Source of the DNA: Emmonsiellopsis sp. PD_33
Taxonomy: Eukaryota; Ascomycota; Eurotiomycetes; Onygenales; Ajellomycetaceae
Direction: 5' to 3'
DNA: 64,000 bases
Assembly (NCBI GenBank): GCA_032988165.1
Contig: JANTQF010000192.1
Coordinates: forward strand, 1-64,000
Below the pieces are notes generated by a model, which saw only the letters and a program-made list of their open reading frames with translations, ran no database searches and had not been told where the DNA came from. Position 1 is the stretch's first letter. Each line of letters starts with the position of its first letter. The position numbers and the translations under genes are program-made. This document shows positions 20,835 through 32,350 of this stretch, piece after piece.

Positions 20835-22905
20835 ATGGCGAATTTCACGGACTTGCCGAATGAGCTGATTCACGCTATCTTTGAGATATGCTGTGGTATT
20901 TCTATCGATGGGGACGAGGATTGGTTATTGGGCTTAAGATGTGTTTCCCGTGAGTGTTCAGCTGCAAATTCTGTTGCTGGGTGTTAATATACAAATTTTT
21001 TTTTACTTTCTAATAACCGATACAGGACGCTTTGATGTTAATATTCGACACGTGGCTAACGATCAATGGCTAAAAACACGTCAATTCAACGCCCACGTCA
21101 TGCGTGGCAGCTGGATGAAGCACACCCTCCTGGAGAACGTTATGGACAGCGAGGGCATGAGTGAAGCCTGTCCTCTAGTAGCGTTGATACTCGACACATG
21201 CGAGTATATTGTGAAAATGGCCGAGAGAGCTTATCCCCCCGAGGAAGCAAGCTCTAGCCATATCCGGGAAAGATATTGGCGAGCTCTATGTGCGGCTGCC
21301 TCAGAGACCATGGGCGGGGATAAAGTCCTCATGGACTTGACCGAAGGGGGCAGGATAGCAATTAGTCCCCGTATATTATCGGAATCCGGAGCGTGCAGGC
21401 TGCAAAATATCGCTTTTATAGCAGCAGCATACGAGAACGACTCGATGATTTTGCAAACGTTGCTACGAGAAGGACACATGGACATAAACATCACCGATCG
21501 GTTCTTCGGCAACCCATTGATAGCGGCAGTAAACAAGGGAAATTTATATGCAGTTAAGCTGATCCTTGCTAGGCCGGGACGAAACATAAGGGTACGCTGG
21601 GCAGGCAATAGTGTGTTGCATTGTGCTCTCCGTAAGGGACACTTAGCTATTCTCGAGGCACTGCTGGCGGAGCCCGATATCGACGTGAACGCCCAAGATG
21701 ATGAACACGAGTCTCCATTGCTCGTCGCCCTCCGACAGAGCAAGGAGCTAGAGGCATCGATGCTTGCGAGCCATAAGGGAACTGATATTGGACTGGATAT
21801 GGATCCTTGGCGAGGGTCATTAGTCCTGGCTGTTGCTGGAGGGTATACGGAAATTGTCAAGTCTCTCACGGAGCGGGGAGAATTTTCTATCGCGCTCTAT
21901 TTTCACCAATTGCGTAGCCCGCTCAGGTATGCAATTGAAGGAGGACATGGCGAAATACTTGAGGTATTACTCGATCGCGGGAATTGCTACGGAGACTCCA
22001 AAGAATCCATTTGCCGAAAATGTCTTCACGTAGCTACGGAGCTCGGTCAGGAAGACATATTCAGATTGTTGCTGGACAAATACAAGGTCCCCATCGACGC
22101 TGAGGTCCCGGGGCGCACATCCGCTATTATCGGCGCAGCAGATTGCGGTCATGAAGCCATCGTGAGGCTTTGCCTCTCCCGTATTGACTCCTATTCGTCG
22201 TTTTTTACCAATCACCACCTCCTAGCTATGTTTGCGGCAACCGATATGGGACGGGCCAATATAGTCAAGCTGTTGCTTGATTCTTACGATACAGATAATA
22301 GCCACAACCGCCACAGAGTGCTACATCGAGCAGTCTCTCAGCCCCGAGCGATTCCTGTGCTGAAGATGATGATGGATAGAGATGATGTCGATATCAACCG
22401 CGATAATATTTGGAGCCCTGCCAACAACGACAGGGCGCCTCCGCTTGTGACGGCTGTATACCACTCGAATGAAGAGGCAGTGGCTATTCTTTTGGACCAA
22501 ACGAATATTGACGTCAATACACGAGCTGCAGAGGGACGAACGGCATTGTGGTATGCTGCCCGCCGCAAAGAGCAAAATATAACCCGGCTTTTACTTTCCA
22601 ACGAGAATATCCAGCCTAATTTGGCGGACTCCAGAGGATCTACGCCGTTAGCAGAGGCTGTCCGACAGGGAAATACCGAGGCGGTGGAGATTCTGATAGG
22701 CCGGGACGATGTTGATATTCATTCAAGGGATAAAAAGGGCAATACGCCCTTGTCTCTAGCCCGGGAGTATGGGGACGGGGATATCATCCGTCTGCTGGAA
22801 GAAGAATTGGACTTATCAGAAAACTATCGACGCGGAAGCGTAACAAAGAATGAAGAACATGGTTGGGGGCATGATAAAATCCACCCCCTTCTGTCTAAAC
22901 GTTAG
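20835..22905 (+). CDS. F-box and ankyrin repeat protein, 664 aa
   Basis: Exons 20835-20949 and 21026-22905, joined in phase 1 across a 76-nt intron with a CTAATAAC branch site. The N-terminus is an F-box: FTDLPNELIHAIFEICC ... LGLRCVSRRF. The remainder is mostly ankyrin repeats, at least ten, for example GNPLIAAVNKGNLYAVKLIL, NSVLHCALRKGHLAILEALL, RTALWYAARRKEQNITRLLL and STPLAEAVRQGNTEAVEIL (last repeats about residues 545-645). F-box proteins dock on Skp1 in SCF ubiquitin ligases and the ankyrin stack would select the substrate. This combination is expanded and fast evolving in Aspergillus-type genomes, and targets are unknown. I chose the ATG at 20835 over 20799 because the F-box begins right after it. 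Confidence 0.85.
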
Positions 22906-23406
22906 CTACGATTCTGCGTCCACAGAATATGGATCTATTTCCCTCGCTCCATTGTTCATCGCTCGTACGCTCTTCTACATGAACTCTTTGCAATATCGCT
23001 ATGACAATGTCCGTCTAGTTCTCAAATAATGTGTCTGACCTTTCTCTTGATTATTGAAGTGATGGTTTAGGTTGCTTGGTCCCCGTTAATATCTAATTAT
23101 GATCTATGTATGTCCCCGCCCTCTTGTGGTCCACATCATGATTCTGATGAAACCAGTCATGTATATTTTTCTTTGGGGGTTCATTATTAATTTTAAGGAT
23201 CTTGAATCTCGCCATCCATTTACTTGGATCGTTCCACCCCTACCCTTCCCTGCATGCATCCCAGACATTGCTAACTGCATGCATGTCTCTCAAAGAGGAA
23301 CATGGCAAAGGGACATATCAAGGATAACTATACCCTGACAATCTCTCAATAGCCTAAGCCCGTGGATGCATAATAACCTGGGATAAAATACTCCAACTGC
23401 GGACTG
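22906..23406. other. Intergenic: promoter of the GH32 gene
   Basis: No gene was found. Repeated GCATGCAT-like words occur at about 23251-23284. No clear CreA site pair was identified. Confidence 0.45.
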
Positions 23407-25150
23407 ATGACTGATGACGACCCCGCCATTAAAATACCAAGTCAAGCCTGCCTGGGAGCATTGGGTCCATTCTGCTTTGGAAATTCCGAAGCGCAAAATA
23501 ACAGCAAAGAAGCGAAACCTCATCGGCCTTCAAAGGGGCTTGTTACTACAAAATATCTTCTAGCAATGCTGGCTGCGACGATACTATTGGCGATCGCCAT
23601 ATTCATGGCTGTTACTAACGCGCAGGCCGACTACAACGGGCCCCTCAGGCCCCAGGTTCATTTCTCGCCGCCTACAAATTTCATGAACGATCCGAACGGC
23701 CTGTTTAGAGATGCAGCGGGTCTTTGGCATTTGTACTACCAATGTAAGTCCTGCCTATACTCTCCGAGTTTCCCAGGCTGATGGTGTGCCAGACAATCCG
23801 ACAGGCGTGACTGCTGGCAACCAGCACTGGGGCCATGCCAGTAGTGATGATTTGTATCACTGGACCAATCATCCGATCGCCATTGCTCCGGAGGAAGTTG
23901 GTCGAGATGCTATCTTCTCCGGTTCTGCCGTTGTTGACGAAAATAACACTTCGGGATTCTTCCCAGATCAGAATAATGGTGTTGTAGCCATTTACACCCT
24001 GCACACGGATGATGAGGAAACTCAGGACATCGCCTATTCGACGGATGGCGGCTATACGTTCACCAAATACGAAAACAACCCCGTCATCAGCATCGGTTCG
24101 ACGCAGTTTCGAGACCCCAAGGTCTTCTGGCATGCAGAAACGGAAAAATGGGCTATGGCGATCGCATATGCACAGGACCTTGTGATTGGGTTTTACACAT
24201 CTCTTGACTTGAAAACATGGGAGCACGTCTCGAATTTCACTACGGAGGGGATCTCCGGAACACAGTGGGAGTGTCCGAACTTGCTCGAAATTCCCGTACA
24301 CGGGTCGGAGGAGATTCTGCATGTCCTTTTTATATCTGTCAATCCGGGTGCGCCCCTGGGTGGATCCATCACATACTATCTTACGGGCCATTTCGATGGG
24401 ATCGGATTCAAGCCCATCGATCCTGAAGCACGGCTAACGGATTTCGCGAAAGATAACTATGCGGGACAGGTCTTTTATGGAACTCCGAAAGGCGAGCCAC
24501 AGATATCCATCGCCTGGGCGAACAACTGGGAATATGCCCAGGTGGTTCCAACGGGCGAGCTGGAAGGATGGAGATCTGCCATGTCCTTGCCCCGCGAAAA
24601 CTACCTGAAACGTATTGCCGATGGGTACGTGCTTGTCAGCTCTCCCTATAACATCGAATCTGTCAAGGAGGACCGTCTGGTTCGGGCCTCGTTAGACGAG
24701 GAGACAGTTTCACTGGACTACTCCAGCGTCAGCTCCGGTGCTCTGTATTTCGAAGTGGTTGTTGAAAATATCCCTGTTGCCGATGCTACTGGTAGAGTCA
24801 ACTTTAACTTCAGTTCATCCACATCTGGAGAATACCTAAGCGGCGGCGTTTCCCTGAAAGATGACGAGCGGCATTTCTCTATCAATCGCGCGGGCATCCG
24901 TGGTTTCAGTAGCCCTGAATTTACCCCGGAATTCACAACACCGGTCGCCTCCTTCGAAACTAGCAGTTTTCGGTTTTCTGGTGTTATTGACCGTTCTATT
25001 TTGGAGGTATTTCTGAACGGCGGGGAACAAAGTGCCACCACTGTCTTTTATCCGCTGGAAAGATTAGATCGTTTGGAGGTTTTTGCTCGTGATATCAATG
25101 AAGGTGTGACGGTTAATATAGAGGCTTGGAGTCTAACAAGTACATGGTAG
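23407..25150 (+). CDS. GH32 beta-fructofuranosidase (invertase/inulinase type) with N-terminal membrane anchor, 564 aa
   Basis: Exons 23407-23743 and 23793-25150, joined in phase 1 over a 49-nt intron that splits the HLYYQYNP motif. The catalytic core starts at about residue 84: HFSPPTNFMNDPNG holds the nucleophile Asp95, QFRDPKVF carries the RDP transition-state stabiliser, and QWECPNL the acid/base Glu. The C-terminal beta-sandwich module ends the protein (FSGVIDRSILEVFLNGGE). The enzyme should cleave terminal fructose from sucrose or fructans. Unusually, the first 47 residues are hydrophilic and are followed by one hydrophobic helix (LLAMLAATILLAIAIFMAV, about 51-69), which fits a type II membrane anchor rather than a standard cleaved signal peptide. 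A downstream Met at residue 53 could give an ordinary signal peptide instead. It sits in an accessory-looking stretch next to the ankyrin gene. Confidence 0.92.
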
Positions 25151-25685
25151 GTTGTTAGGGGTTGATTCTGAGTAGTTATCAATTTGGAATAGAGATACAT
25201 AGTAGTGTTCTCAAAGCCATTGAAGAGGATGAGGTCGAGATGATCCAGATACAAATAACACGTGATATGTGGCTGGTGATAATGCCAAGACATCAATGTG
25301 GCTGAGGCTCTGTCTATTCTTAGCTAAGCAGGCTGTAAGGCTGGCGCGGACATCAGATATCTTACTCCGTAGATTGGAGAAGAGACATCACCGCCAGACG
25401 AAACGACACCGACGACAAATGATGGTGGAGACCGGGAGTCTTTGAATTCTATTCTCCCATATTTGGAATTACAATCGTTTAAACTCAGATCTTGCGTTCT
25501 TGTTTCGACCCGTGAACGTCGAACCTACTCCCATTCTGGCATTCCCTACTACCGCTGCGCTTCCCGCTCGAACAGCTACATCCGCGTTTCGTTTTGGTCT
25601 ATCCATTCACCCGTTCGCCGTGACGATGACCACCGGATCCTTCTCATGATATATACCCTTAAAACTTGAATTAAGGCCCGCCAGT
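25151..25685. other. Intergenic: promoter of the DHHC gene
   Basis: No gene was recognised; short open frames only. Confidence 0.45.
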
Positions 25686-27412
25686 ATGGAGGCGTTCTCA
25701 GCCGCGCCTCCGGAGTCCTCTCCCATTTCGCCTACAAAGCGGAGGTGCCGCAATATCGCTCGAACATCTGAACGTCTTTGCTGCAGCGCGGTTAGATACT
25801 TCCCACTTGCCTTTGTGTATGGGCTTACAACATGGGCCGTCTATGTGGAAGTTCAGATTGGGATGCAGCCAACGAAAACACGGTGGATTGGTATGTCCAA
25901 CGGCCCTGCCATCTTGTTTGGGATATGGATTTACTAATACAGACGCCAGGTAGCGGAACATCTGCTCTCGGAGTCCTCCTTTACGTCCTTTTGAACGCTT
26001 CATATACTATCGCCGTCTTCACCGATCCCGGTTCCCCGTCTGGCGGTCCTCAACAGAATACGCGTAATAGCCGGCATGAATACACCTACCTCCCAACCAC
26101 TGAAACCGCGGAATACACATCTCTGACAGTAAACTCGACCGGCGGGAAGAGATACTGTAAGAAATGCCAGTGCGTCAAACCGGATCGCGCCCACCACTGC
26201 TCATCATGCAAACGGTGTGTTCTGAAAATGGACCACCATTGCCCCTGGCTGGCTACATGCGTTGGCTTCCGGAATTATAAAGCGTTTCTGCTGTTTTTAA
26301 TATATACCTGTTTATTCTGCTGGGCGTGCTTTGCAGTCTCAGGGACATGGGTTTGGGTTGAGATGCTCAACGAGACGGAAATTATTGAATCACTCGTGCC
26401 TGTCAACAACGTTCTCCTCGCCATCATTTCTGGCGTAATCGGGCTTGTTCTTTCGGGCTTCACGGCTTGGCATATTAGTCTTGCAGTTAGAGGCCTGACG
26501 ACGATAGAATGCCTAGAGAAAACTAGATACCTTTCCCCTCTGCGGAGGTCGCTAGATCGCCAGAGGCAGGAAAGATATGGCCCTACACACTGGTCCACGG
26601 ACAACAGGCTAGGACAAACTCTTCATGGCTACGGCCAGCAAATCCTCGATGCGCACGCCAACGCGATTCCCGGCGTCACCCGGGCAGAAGAAGGCGAGGA
26701 GCGGACATCGCCCACTGTTCAGAATCGGCGACTCGATTCCGAACACGGCTTCCAACATCACCCTGGCGCAAACCCAACCCACCAGCTATCTCCCGCGCAG
26801 CAGTCGCTGTACCGCTCCTACGAAGAGCTAGAGCAACAACGCGAGAGGGAAAGATACGACGAATACCTCGACGAGCAGGATGGAGAAAAACTGCCCAACG
26901 CTTTCGATCTCGGCTGGCGACGGAATCTCAAACATCTCTTTGGCCCCCAGCCTCTGCTCTGGCCTCTTCCTATCTGTACCACGACTGGTGACGGCTGGCA
27001 TTGGGAGGCAAGCCTTAAATGGCTTGAGGTCAAACAGCGGATAGAAAACCGGAGACGACAGCGGTTGCGCGAGTATCAATCGCAGCATCATCAGCCTCAG
27101 CAGACGCCACCACCGCCACAACAACAATATTATGAACACCATGCCCCGATCAATTCCCCGTCGAGAGGAGGCTACAGCAACGGAAGCCTGTCCCATGGAA
27201 GCACCTTTGCCGCATCGAATGATTCCGACCGCCCTAGCACTGGCGTCTCGATGAAAACGTTGCGGCCAGTATCGCGGCCTGGGGAGACCGAGCCCGACAG
27301 TGAACTCGGTTCTGGTCCCCTAGAGAACGGCACCGCTTCTGGTTCGTTGGACTCTCCGGCTCCAGGACGGCCTGGGAAGGGGCGTGATGATGAATGGCGT
27401 GATTGGGATTAA
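25686..27412 (+). CDS. pfa3: DHHC palmitoyltransferase (Pfa3 type), 555 aa
   Basis: Exons 25686-25890 and 25950-27412, joined in phase 1 over a 59-nt intron with an ACTAATAC branch site. Two membrane helices (about residues 37-55 and 72-92) precede the cytosolic Cys-rich DHHC domain: YCKKCQCVKPDRAHHCSSCKRCVLKMDHHCPW, catalytic Cys about residue 166. Two more helices follow (about 180-200 and 220-245) and then the TTxE motif (LTTIECLEKTRY). The enzyme transfers palmitate to cysteines of membrane-associated proteins; yeast Pfa3 modifies the vacuole fusion protein Vac8. The C-terminal 300 residues are Gln/Pro-rich and disordered, with a short conserved-looking block (DLGWRRNLKHLFGPQPLLWPLPI) typical of fungal Pfa3. 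Assignment to Pfa3 rather than another DHHC paralogue rests on that block and on topology. Confidence 0.88.
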
Positions 27413-27827
27413 GCAATTAATTATTAATGTTTTTGCGATTGTTATTTTTATGGTTCCAATAACGTGTGTGTTTATATATGGGCGGGGGGGTTTCCCCCCT
27501 CTCGATGCCTTATTTGTAGATATGAGCGTTACTTGGGATTCCCTATGTTTCTACTCCATTGGCGTCTATATTGATTTGGCACAGTTTTGTCCTCTGGACC
27601 CTGGTGATGAAGCCATTGATATTTCATTATTACCCTGTATCCGTATGGCAATTAACGACAAATGCTTTAATTTAGAGGTTTATAGTATACGAATTAAGAG
27701 TTTCCGTCATGTAGCCCGTGGGATATTAGCTCTCTCCTTAATATCTCCCATCAAGAATCTTCTCCACACAAGTTCGTAAGTCGTGAGCAAAAGAATAAAA
27801 ACCAATCTTCAATAAACAACACAACCA
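27413..27827. other. Intergenic between convergent DHHC and GDE1-like genes
   Basis: AT-rich 3' flanks with no gene recognised. Both neighbours end here. Confidence 0.5.
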
Positions 27828-30800
27828 TCAATTCGGAAGCGTCCATTCCTTCAACTTTTTCGCAATCAACCCGACATCATCCACTATAACGATATCAATA
27901 CCTGCGTCAACTTGCACCTAGAACGAAAACAGGGTGACGCCCCAACAATTAGCCCAAAAACCACCCCTTAGTATCCTGAAAGAAAGAAAAGACCCTGTTT
28001 GATGCGCTAGAACATACCTTTACATGCTCCGGAACATTATTCAACACCCCATACGACCCGCACCTCAGCCCCTTAACCTTCACAGCCTGAATAAGCCTCG
28101 GACACATCACAAACGTATCAGACGCCAAAACAAGGCCATGCAACTTCCACCGTTTCGCGAAACGGATTGCAATTTCTAGACTCTGGCCTCTCTTCTCCTT
28201 ATCGATGACGGGTGTCTTGCCCGCGTTGGTGATGAGCATGACGGGATATATCTGCTGTTTTAGGGAGAGGAGAATGCAGACTTCTGGGACGAAGGAGGAG
28301 AGGATTATGGGTCTGTTGCCTGCGTGGCGGAATATCATTTCGAGAGTGGTGTCCAGGAATGTGTTTAGTTCGATTGCCATTGGGGCGACGCCGGCGGCCT
28401 GGGCGGAGTGGAGGCGGGGATATTCTGTTATGGGGGATTAGGAAGCATGTTATAGCGTAGGAATGGCAGAAACATACTTATCTCGATGTTGAAGCCCATT
28501 GGAGCCGGTAGTTCTACTAACAGTTCCTCGAGTATAGCAGGATCAGCTTGGATGATATCGTCTCGGGTGTTTGGATTTGATGAGTTTGGCCTCCTTGCTC
28601 CCGACATTGACCGGGAACGGTGTCTAGACACGACATCAAGGCGCCTTGATCGTGATTCTCCAACGGTCAAAAACTAAGGTAGTCAGTGTTTTCATTCGAC
28701 CTTGTTTATGGCGACGCATAGCACTCACCTGTTCCAGACTCAAATCATGGGTAGGGATGTCTGTCCCCGTCTTGGTGACTGAAAAGTCGTGGTATATCAC
28801 CGGTACTAGGTCCTTGGTGAGTTGTACATCTAATTATATTAGTACTCTATTGATGAATAGTCGTGGCCAGGTTCGGGTGTTACCAAACTACATAGGGTCA
28901 GAACTGTTTTGTATATGGCGGTATTCTTGAAGAGACATACCTCGACGAGCGACGCCCCCAAATTCCACGCAGATATAAAGCTCTATGATGAACAAATCAG
29001 GATTTGAAGAATCTCAAATTCAACCATATCGCCTAGTCCTACCTCCATAGTATTCTCCCTGATCTGAAGATGATCGTGCTTTTTAGTGTTCTGACCGCGG
29101 CCTGTTTTGACGTATTAGCTTGGTCCAGCCAAATTTCTATATTAATCGGAAGCGTACCTCGGTGGCCAATGAGTTGCACTCCGTGATTGTTAGAAACCGT
29201 TTGATGCGCTACTGGCGGAAATTTCCCCTGGTAGTTGAAAGGTTTGGAAATTACGAATGTGAATGTCACGGTACCGATGCATTCCAATGTTTCTCTCCCT
29301 AGGATTGGAACTGTTTGCTCTCGAATCAAACTTTCATAGCCATCCCCAGGTGCTTGTTCGTGTTTATTCAGGAAGGCAAGGCCGCTTCCGATCAAGTTGC
29401 GCTTGGCTCCACGTCCGTCCTGATAAACCTGGTCGGATACCGAAAATGCTAACTTGGGCTCTTCGCCTTCTTTAAGTGGAAATACAAACGGTTCATTCGT
29501 CATGTCACTCAAGATCGGTAGCGACAGCGTCCGATGAGGTGTACTAGCTCCCGGCACGGAAACCTCAATAGAATAGTGGGTGTCCAGGAGCCTAGAGCCG
29601 CGCAAATATTCCGATGAACAGCAGTCTAAGTCAACCGGTGTCGCCGATTTCCCTACCTGCATACTCCCTAAGTTGACAATGAGGTAGCTGTGGGCACCAT
29701 GAGCGGATGGATCGATGATGGTTGTTGTCAGTGACGGTGAGATACTTAAACCACCGACTGCATCACCGCATTTGGGGGGATTAAACATGAGAGCAATGGA
29801 CAGATGGCCCCTGAATGCAGCATGCTCCCTGGCTGTCCATCCCCGGCGGTCCCGTATGTTCTGATTCGCTCCTCGATGTAAAAGGAGGCCGACGACCTTG
29901 TCGTGGCCTTCTATAGCGGCAATAAATAGAGGAGTCCATCCACGGAATGGCTCAGCACTGTCGATACAGCTGCGTCTTTGGTCGAGGAGAGTTTCGACGT
30001 AGTCCTGACGACCAATCTGGGCGGCAGCGTATAGTGCTGTGTGACTGTGTGCAGAATGGGGAACTCTGCCAGTCCCGGTACATACGAGGACGCGAAATAT
30101 GTTGTCATCCTGGGATCGAATAGCAATATGAAGCGCTTCATCGAGAGCACGCTGAAGGGCCGGAGATTCGGTATTGATCGAAGCATCCGTTTTTCCAAGC
30201 GCCCGCAAAAAACGTCTCGTAACGGCAGAATGACCGTGAATCACCGCATAGTGCAGCGGCGTTAAGAGAACCAGATCCTCTGCCAATATATCTGTCTCAG
30301 CAAGAGGTAGCCCGCCTTCTTTCTCTAGGGCAGTCAAAATGAGCTCGCAGACGGGTAGTAAACCATAAATCGCTGCATAATGGAGAGTGATACGGCCAAC
30401 TCCATCGGGTGTACCCAATATATCAAGCTTCCTTTGACCAAATTTGTTGAGGATATAGGCAAACAAACTAGTAACTGCCTCTGTCTGAGCAGTGGTGGCT
30501 TCAACAATCCCATTGGAGTGGTCTCGGTCCGTACAATGATTGCTTCGACCGGTGAAAGCAACGAGATGATTTAACAAGTGACTGTCACTGGCAACTTGAG
30601 AGAAATTCCTTGGAATATCATGGGAATATGATTTCCGGGAACAGATATCGAGTGATATCTTGCACAGGCAACTTAGGAATTCTCTGAATTGTTGGCTTCG
30701 TGGTTCGGTAGCCACGATTTTCTGCTCCAGGAATTGGAAATAGGGGAACCAGCCGCCATCACTGTTGTTACTGCGATCTGCAGCCAATTTGGAAAGGTTT

Positions 30801-31433
30801 CTATTTGTCCCAGTAGTTCCGTCCTTCGTTTGCAGTCCAGAGGGGTAGTGCTGAGAGATTTGAAGGATCGCTTCCTCAAATCTGTTGAAACGATTGGAAA
30901 TTTCAATTTCCAGAGAACCCAAAGTCTTCAGTTGGGGATTTCGCATGACCGTCTCATCAAACCGTTCGATCTTGCTATATATCCTGGTTATAGCCTCGAG
31001 GTTCAATCTATAATGCCATCGTAATTTTGCCAAGTCATCCCGCAGCTCTACCAGCGCCTCAACCAGATATTTTACTGTGGGCAAGCTGGCTAACCCAATG
31101 GCTATATCTAGGGAGGAAAGTGAACGAAAGCCATATGACTCCCTAAGGTCACATTCCCTCGTCTCCTGAATTTGCATTCCCCTAGCGGAAAAGGCACTAA
31201 ACGCTGCTATCTCGCTATCGAGGTGTTTGTAGAGCACTGGGATAGCATTAGGTACGTTCCATGGCGGCGATTGGCTACTCAACTATCAACATGCCTCCAA
31301 AACTCGGCTGTGTGTCCCTAAGAGCAGCATTTCGTGTGGCTGTTTTGTATAACACCTTCAGCGCGTCGTACTTGATGTATGATCTCTCCCATTCTGGTAT
31401 CCGGTACAAATGGAGATTCCGGCCAAATTTCAT
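27828..31433 (-). CDS. gde1: SPX-ankyrin-GDPD phosphodiesterase (GDE1 type), about 1033 aa, nine exons with a 4-nt microexon
   Basis: Proposed exons, 5' to 3' on the minus strand: 31433-31356, 31282-29158, 29101-29043, 28982-28941, 28887-28884, 28829-28729, 28673-28478, 28424-28018, 27917-27828. The start encodes MKFGRNLHLYRIPEWERSYI, the hallmark SPX beginning that senses inositol pyrophosphates. Ankyrin repeats follow (about residues 310-500). The GDPD domain then begins GHRGRGQNTKKHDH, continues ENTMESF, LVEFDVQL (assembled through the 4-nt exon), VPVIYHDF and GFNIEIKYP, and ends IDIVIVDD. Gde1 hydrolyses glycerophosphocholine to choline and glycerol phosphate. All GDPD landmark residues are present. 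The weak point is the first junction: either a 73-nt intron with a poor GTGTTA donor, or a frameshift near 31280-31300 that interrupts the SPX domain. Confidence 0.85.
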
Positions 31434-32350
31434 GGTGGATTGGACTGGCTATAATTCAGGAAGCAATGGGCAATGGGCTTTGTATGGTGCGATGGAACCA
31501 CCAAATGCAGCGGCTATAGGAGCTATAATTAGCTATAATTAGCAATTGCCATCCAACAGCAATGATCGGACTTACCAGCGGATATAAAAAACAACAGTAT
31601 CGTGGTCGGTTCAATTGTCCATAACTAATGTATAGGTGAGAAATGTTGTCCCCAATTGCGGGATGGAAAGCAGCCGCATCTGTGTGGTTTGTCATCTCCA
31701 GATTCACCGCCTTCTTGCCCGCCGAACTAACTGCTCCTCGCTTGCTGCGGGGCAACGGCCAGTTGCACAAACCTCCATTCCGGCTTCAGAGACAGAACAA
31801 CACTGAAAAGAATGCTGTGTCTGCAAAGGTGTAAGGAACAAGATAATTCAAGGCTGGAATTGAGTTCTCAAGCTTCGAAATTCACAAATCTTAGCCCCAG
31901 GCCAGCCCGCTCTGGGCACCAATGAACCTGCATATTGCTTATCACCGACAGTTATCTATCTCGCCAAGAGTCGTCAGGGGCAAAGGGTATCAACAGTCTT
32001 ATCCCCGGAAAGGAATGCGGGCAGTAGAGCAGATATTTTGCTAACGACTTTATAGAAATTCAGGGGCATCAAATTAGCCTTTTATATTCCAACAGTGACG
32101 TCATTTCAACCATGCCGTGATCTGAGTCACATGACCATGCCGAAACCCTAATCTGGCCAAATCGGGAATCTCCAGACTCGCTTTCTGGCGACTTTGAAGA
32201 CGACACCTGTCCATCTTCTCTCCGATCTCCGTGTATACATCCACTTCGAATGAATTGACGCTGCATATATTGCTATAGAACTCCGCATTATCGTGTTATT
32301 CAGGTTTCGGAGTCCCCAAAGCACGGGACTCCGTCACATCCGCCGCAACT
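31434..32350. other. Intergenic: divergent promoters of the GDE1-like and UBE2J1-like genes
   Basis: No gene was found. A CRE palindrome and an AP-1/Gcn4-type site lie on the UBE2J1 side (32096-32129). A tandem AGCTATAATT word occurs at about 31519-31540. Confidence 0.5.
32096..32129. promoter_or_regulatory. TGACGTCA and TGAGTCA bZIP sites upstream of the ERAD E2
   Basis: A perfect CRE palindrome TGACGTCA (32096-32103) and an AP-1/Gcn4-type TGAGTCA (32123-32129) lie 20 bp apart, about 220-255 bp upstream of the E2 start codon. In fungi such words are used by ATF/CREB, Hac1-type (unfolded protein response) and CpcA/Gcn4 bZIP factors. Regulation is inferred only. Confidence 0.4.
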
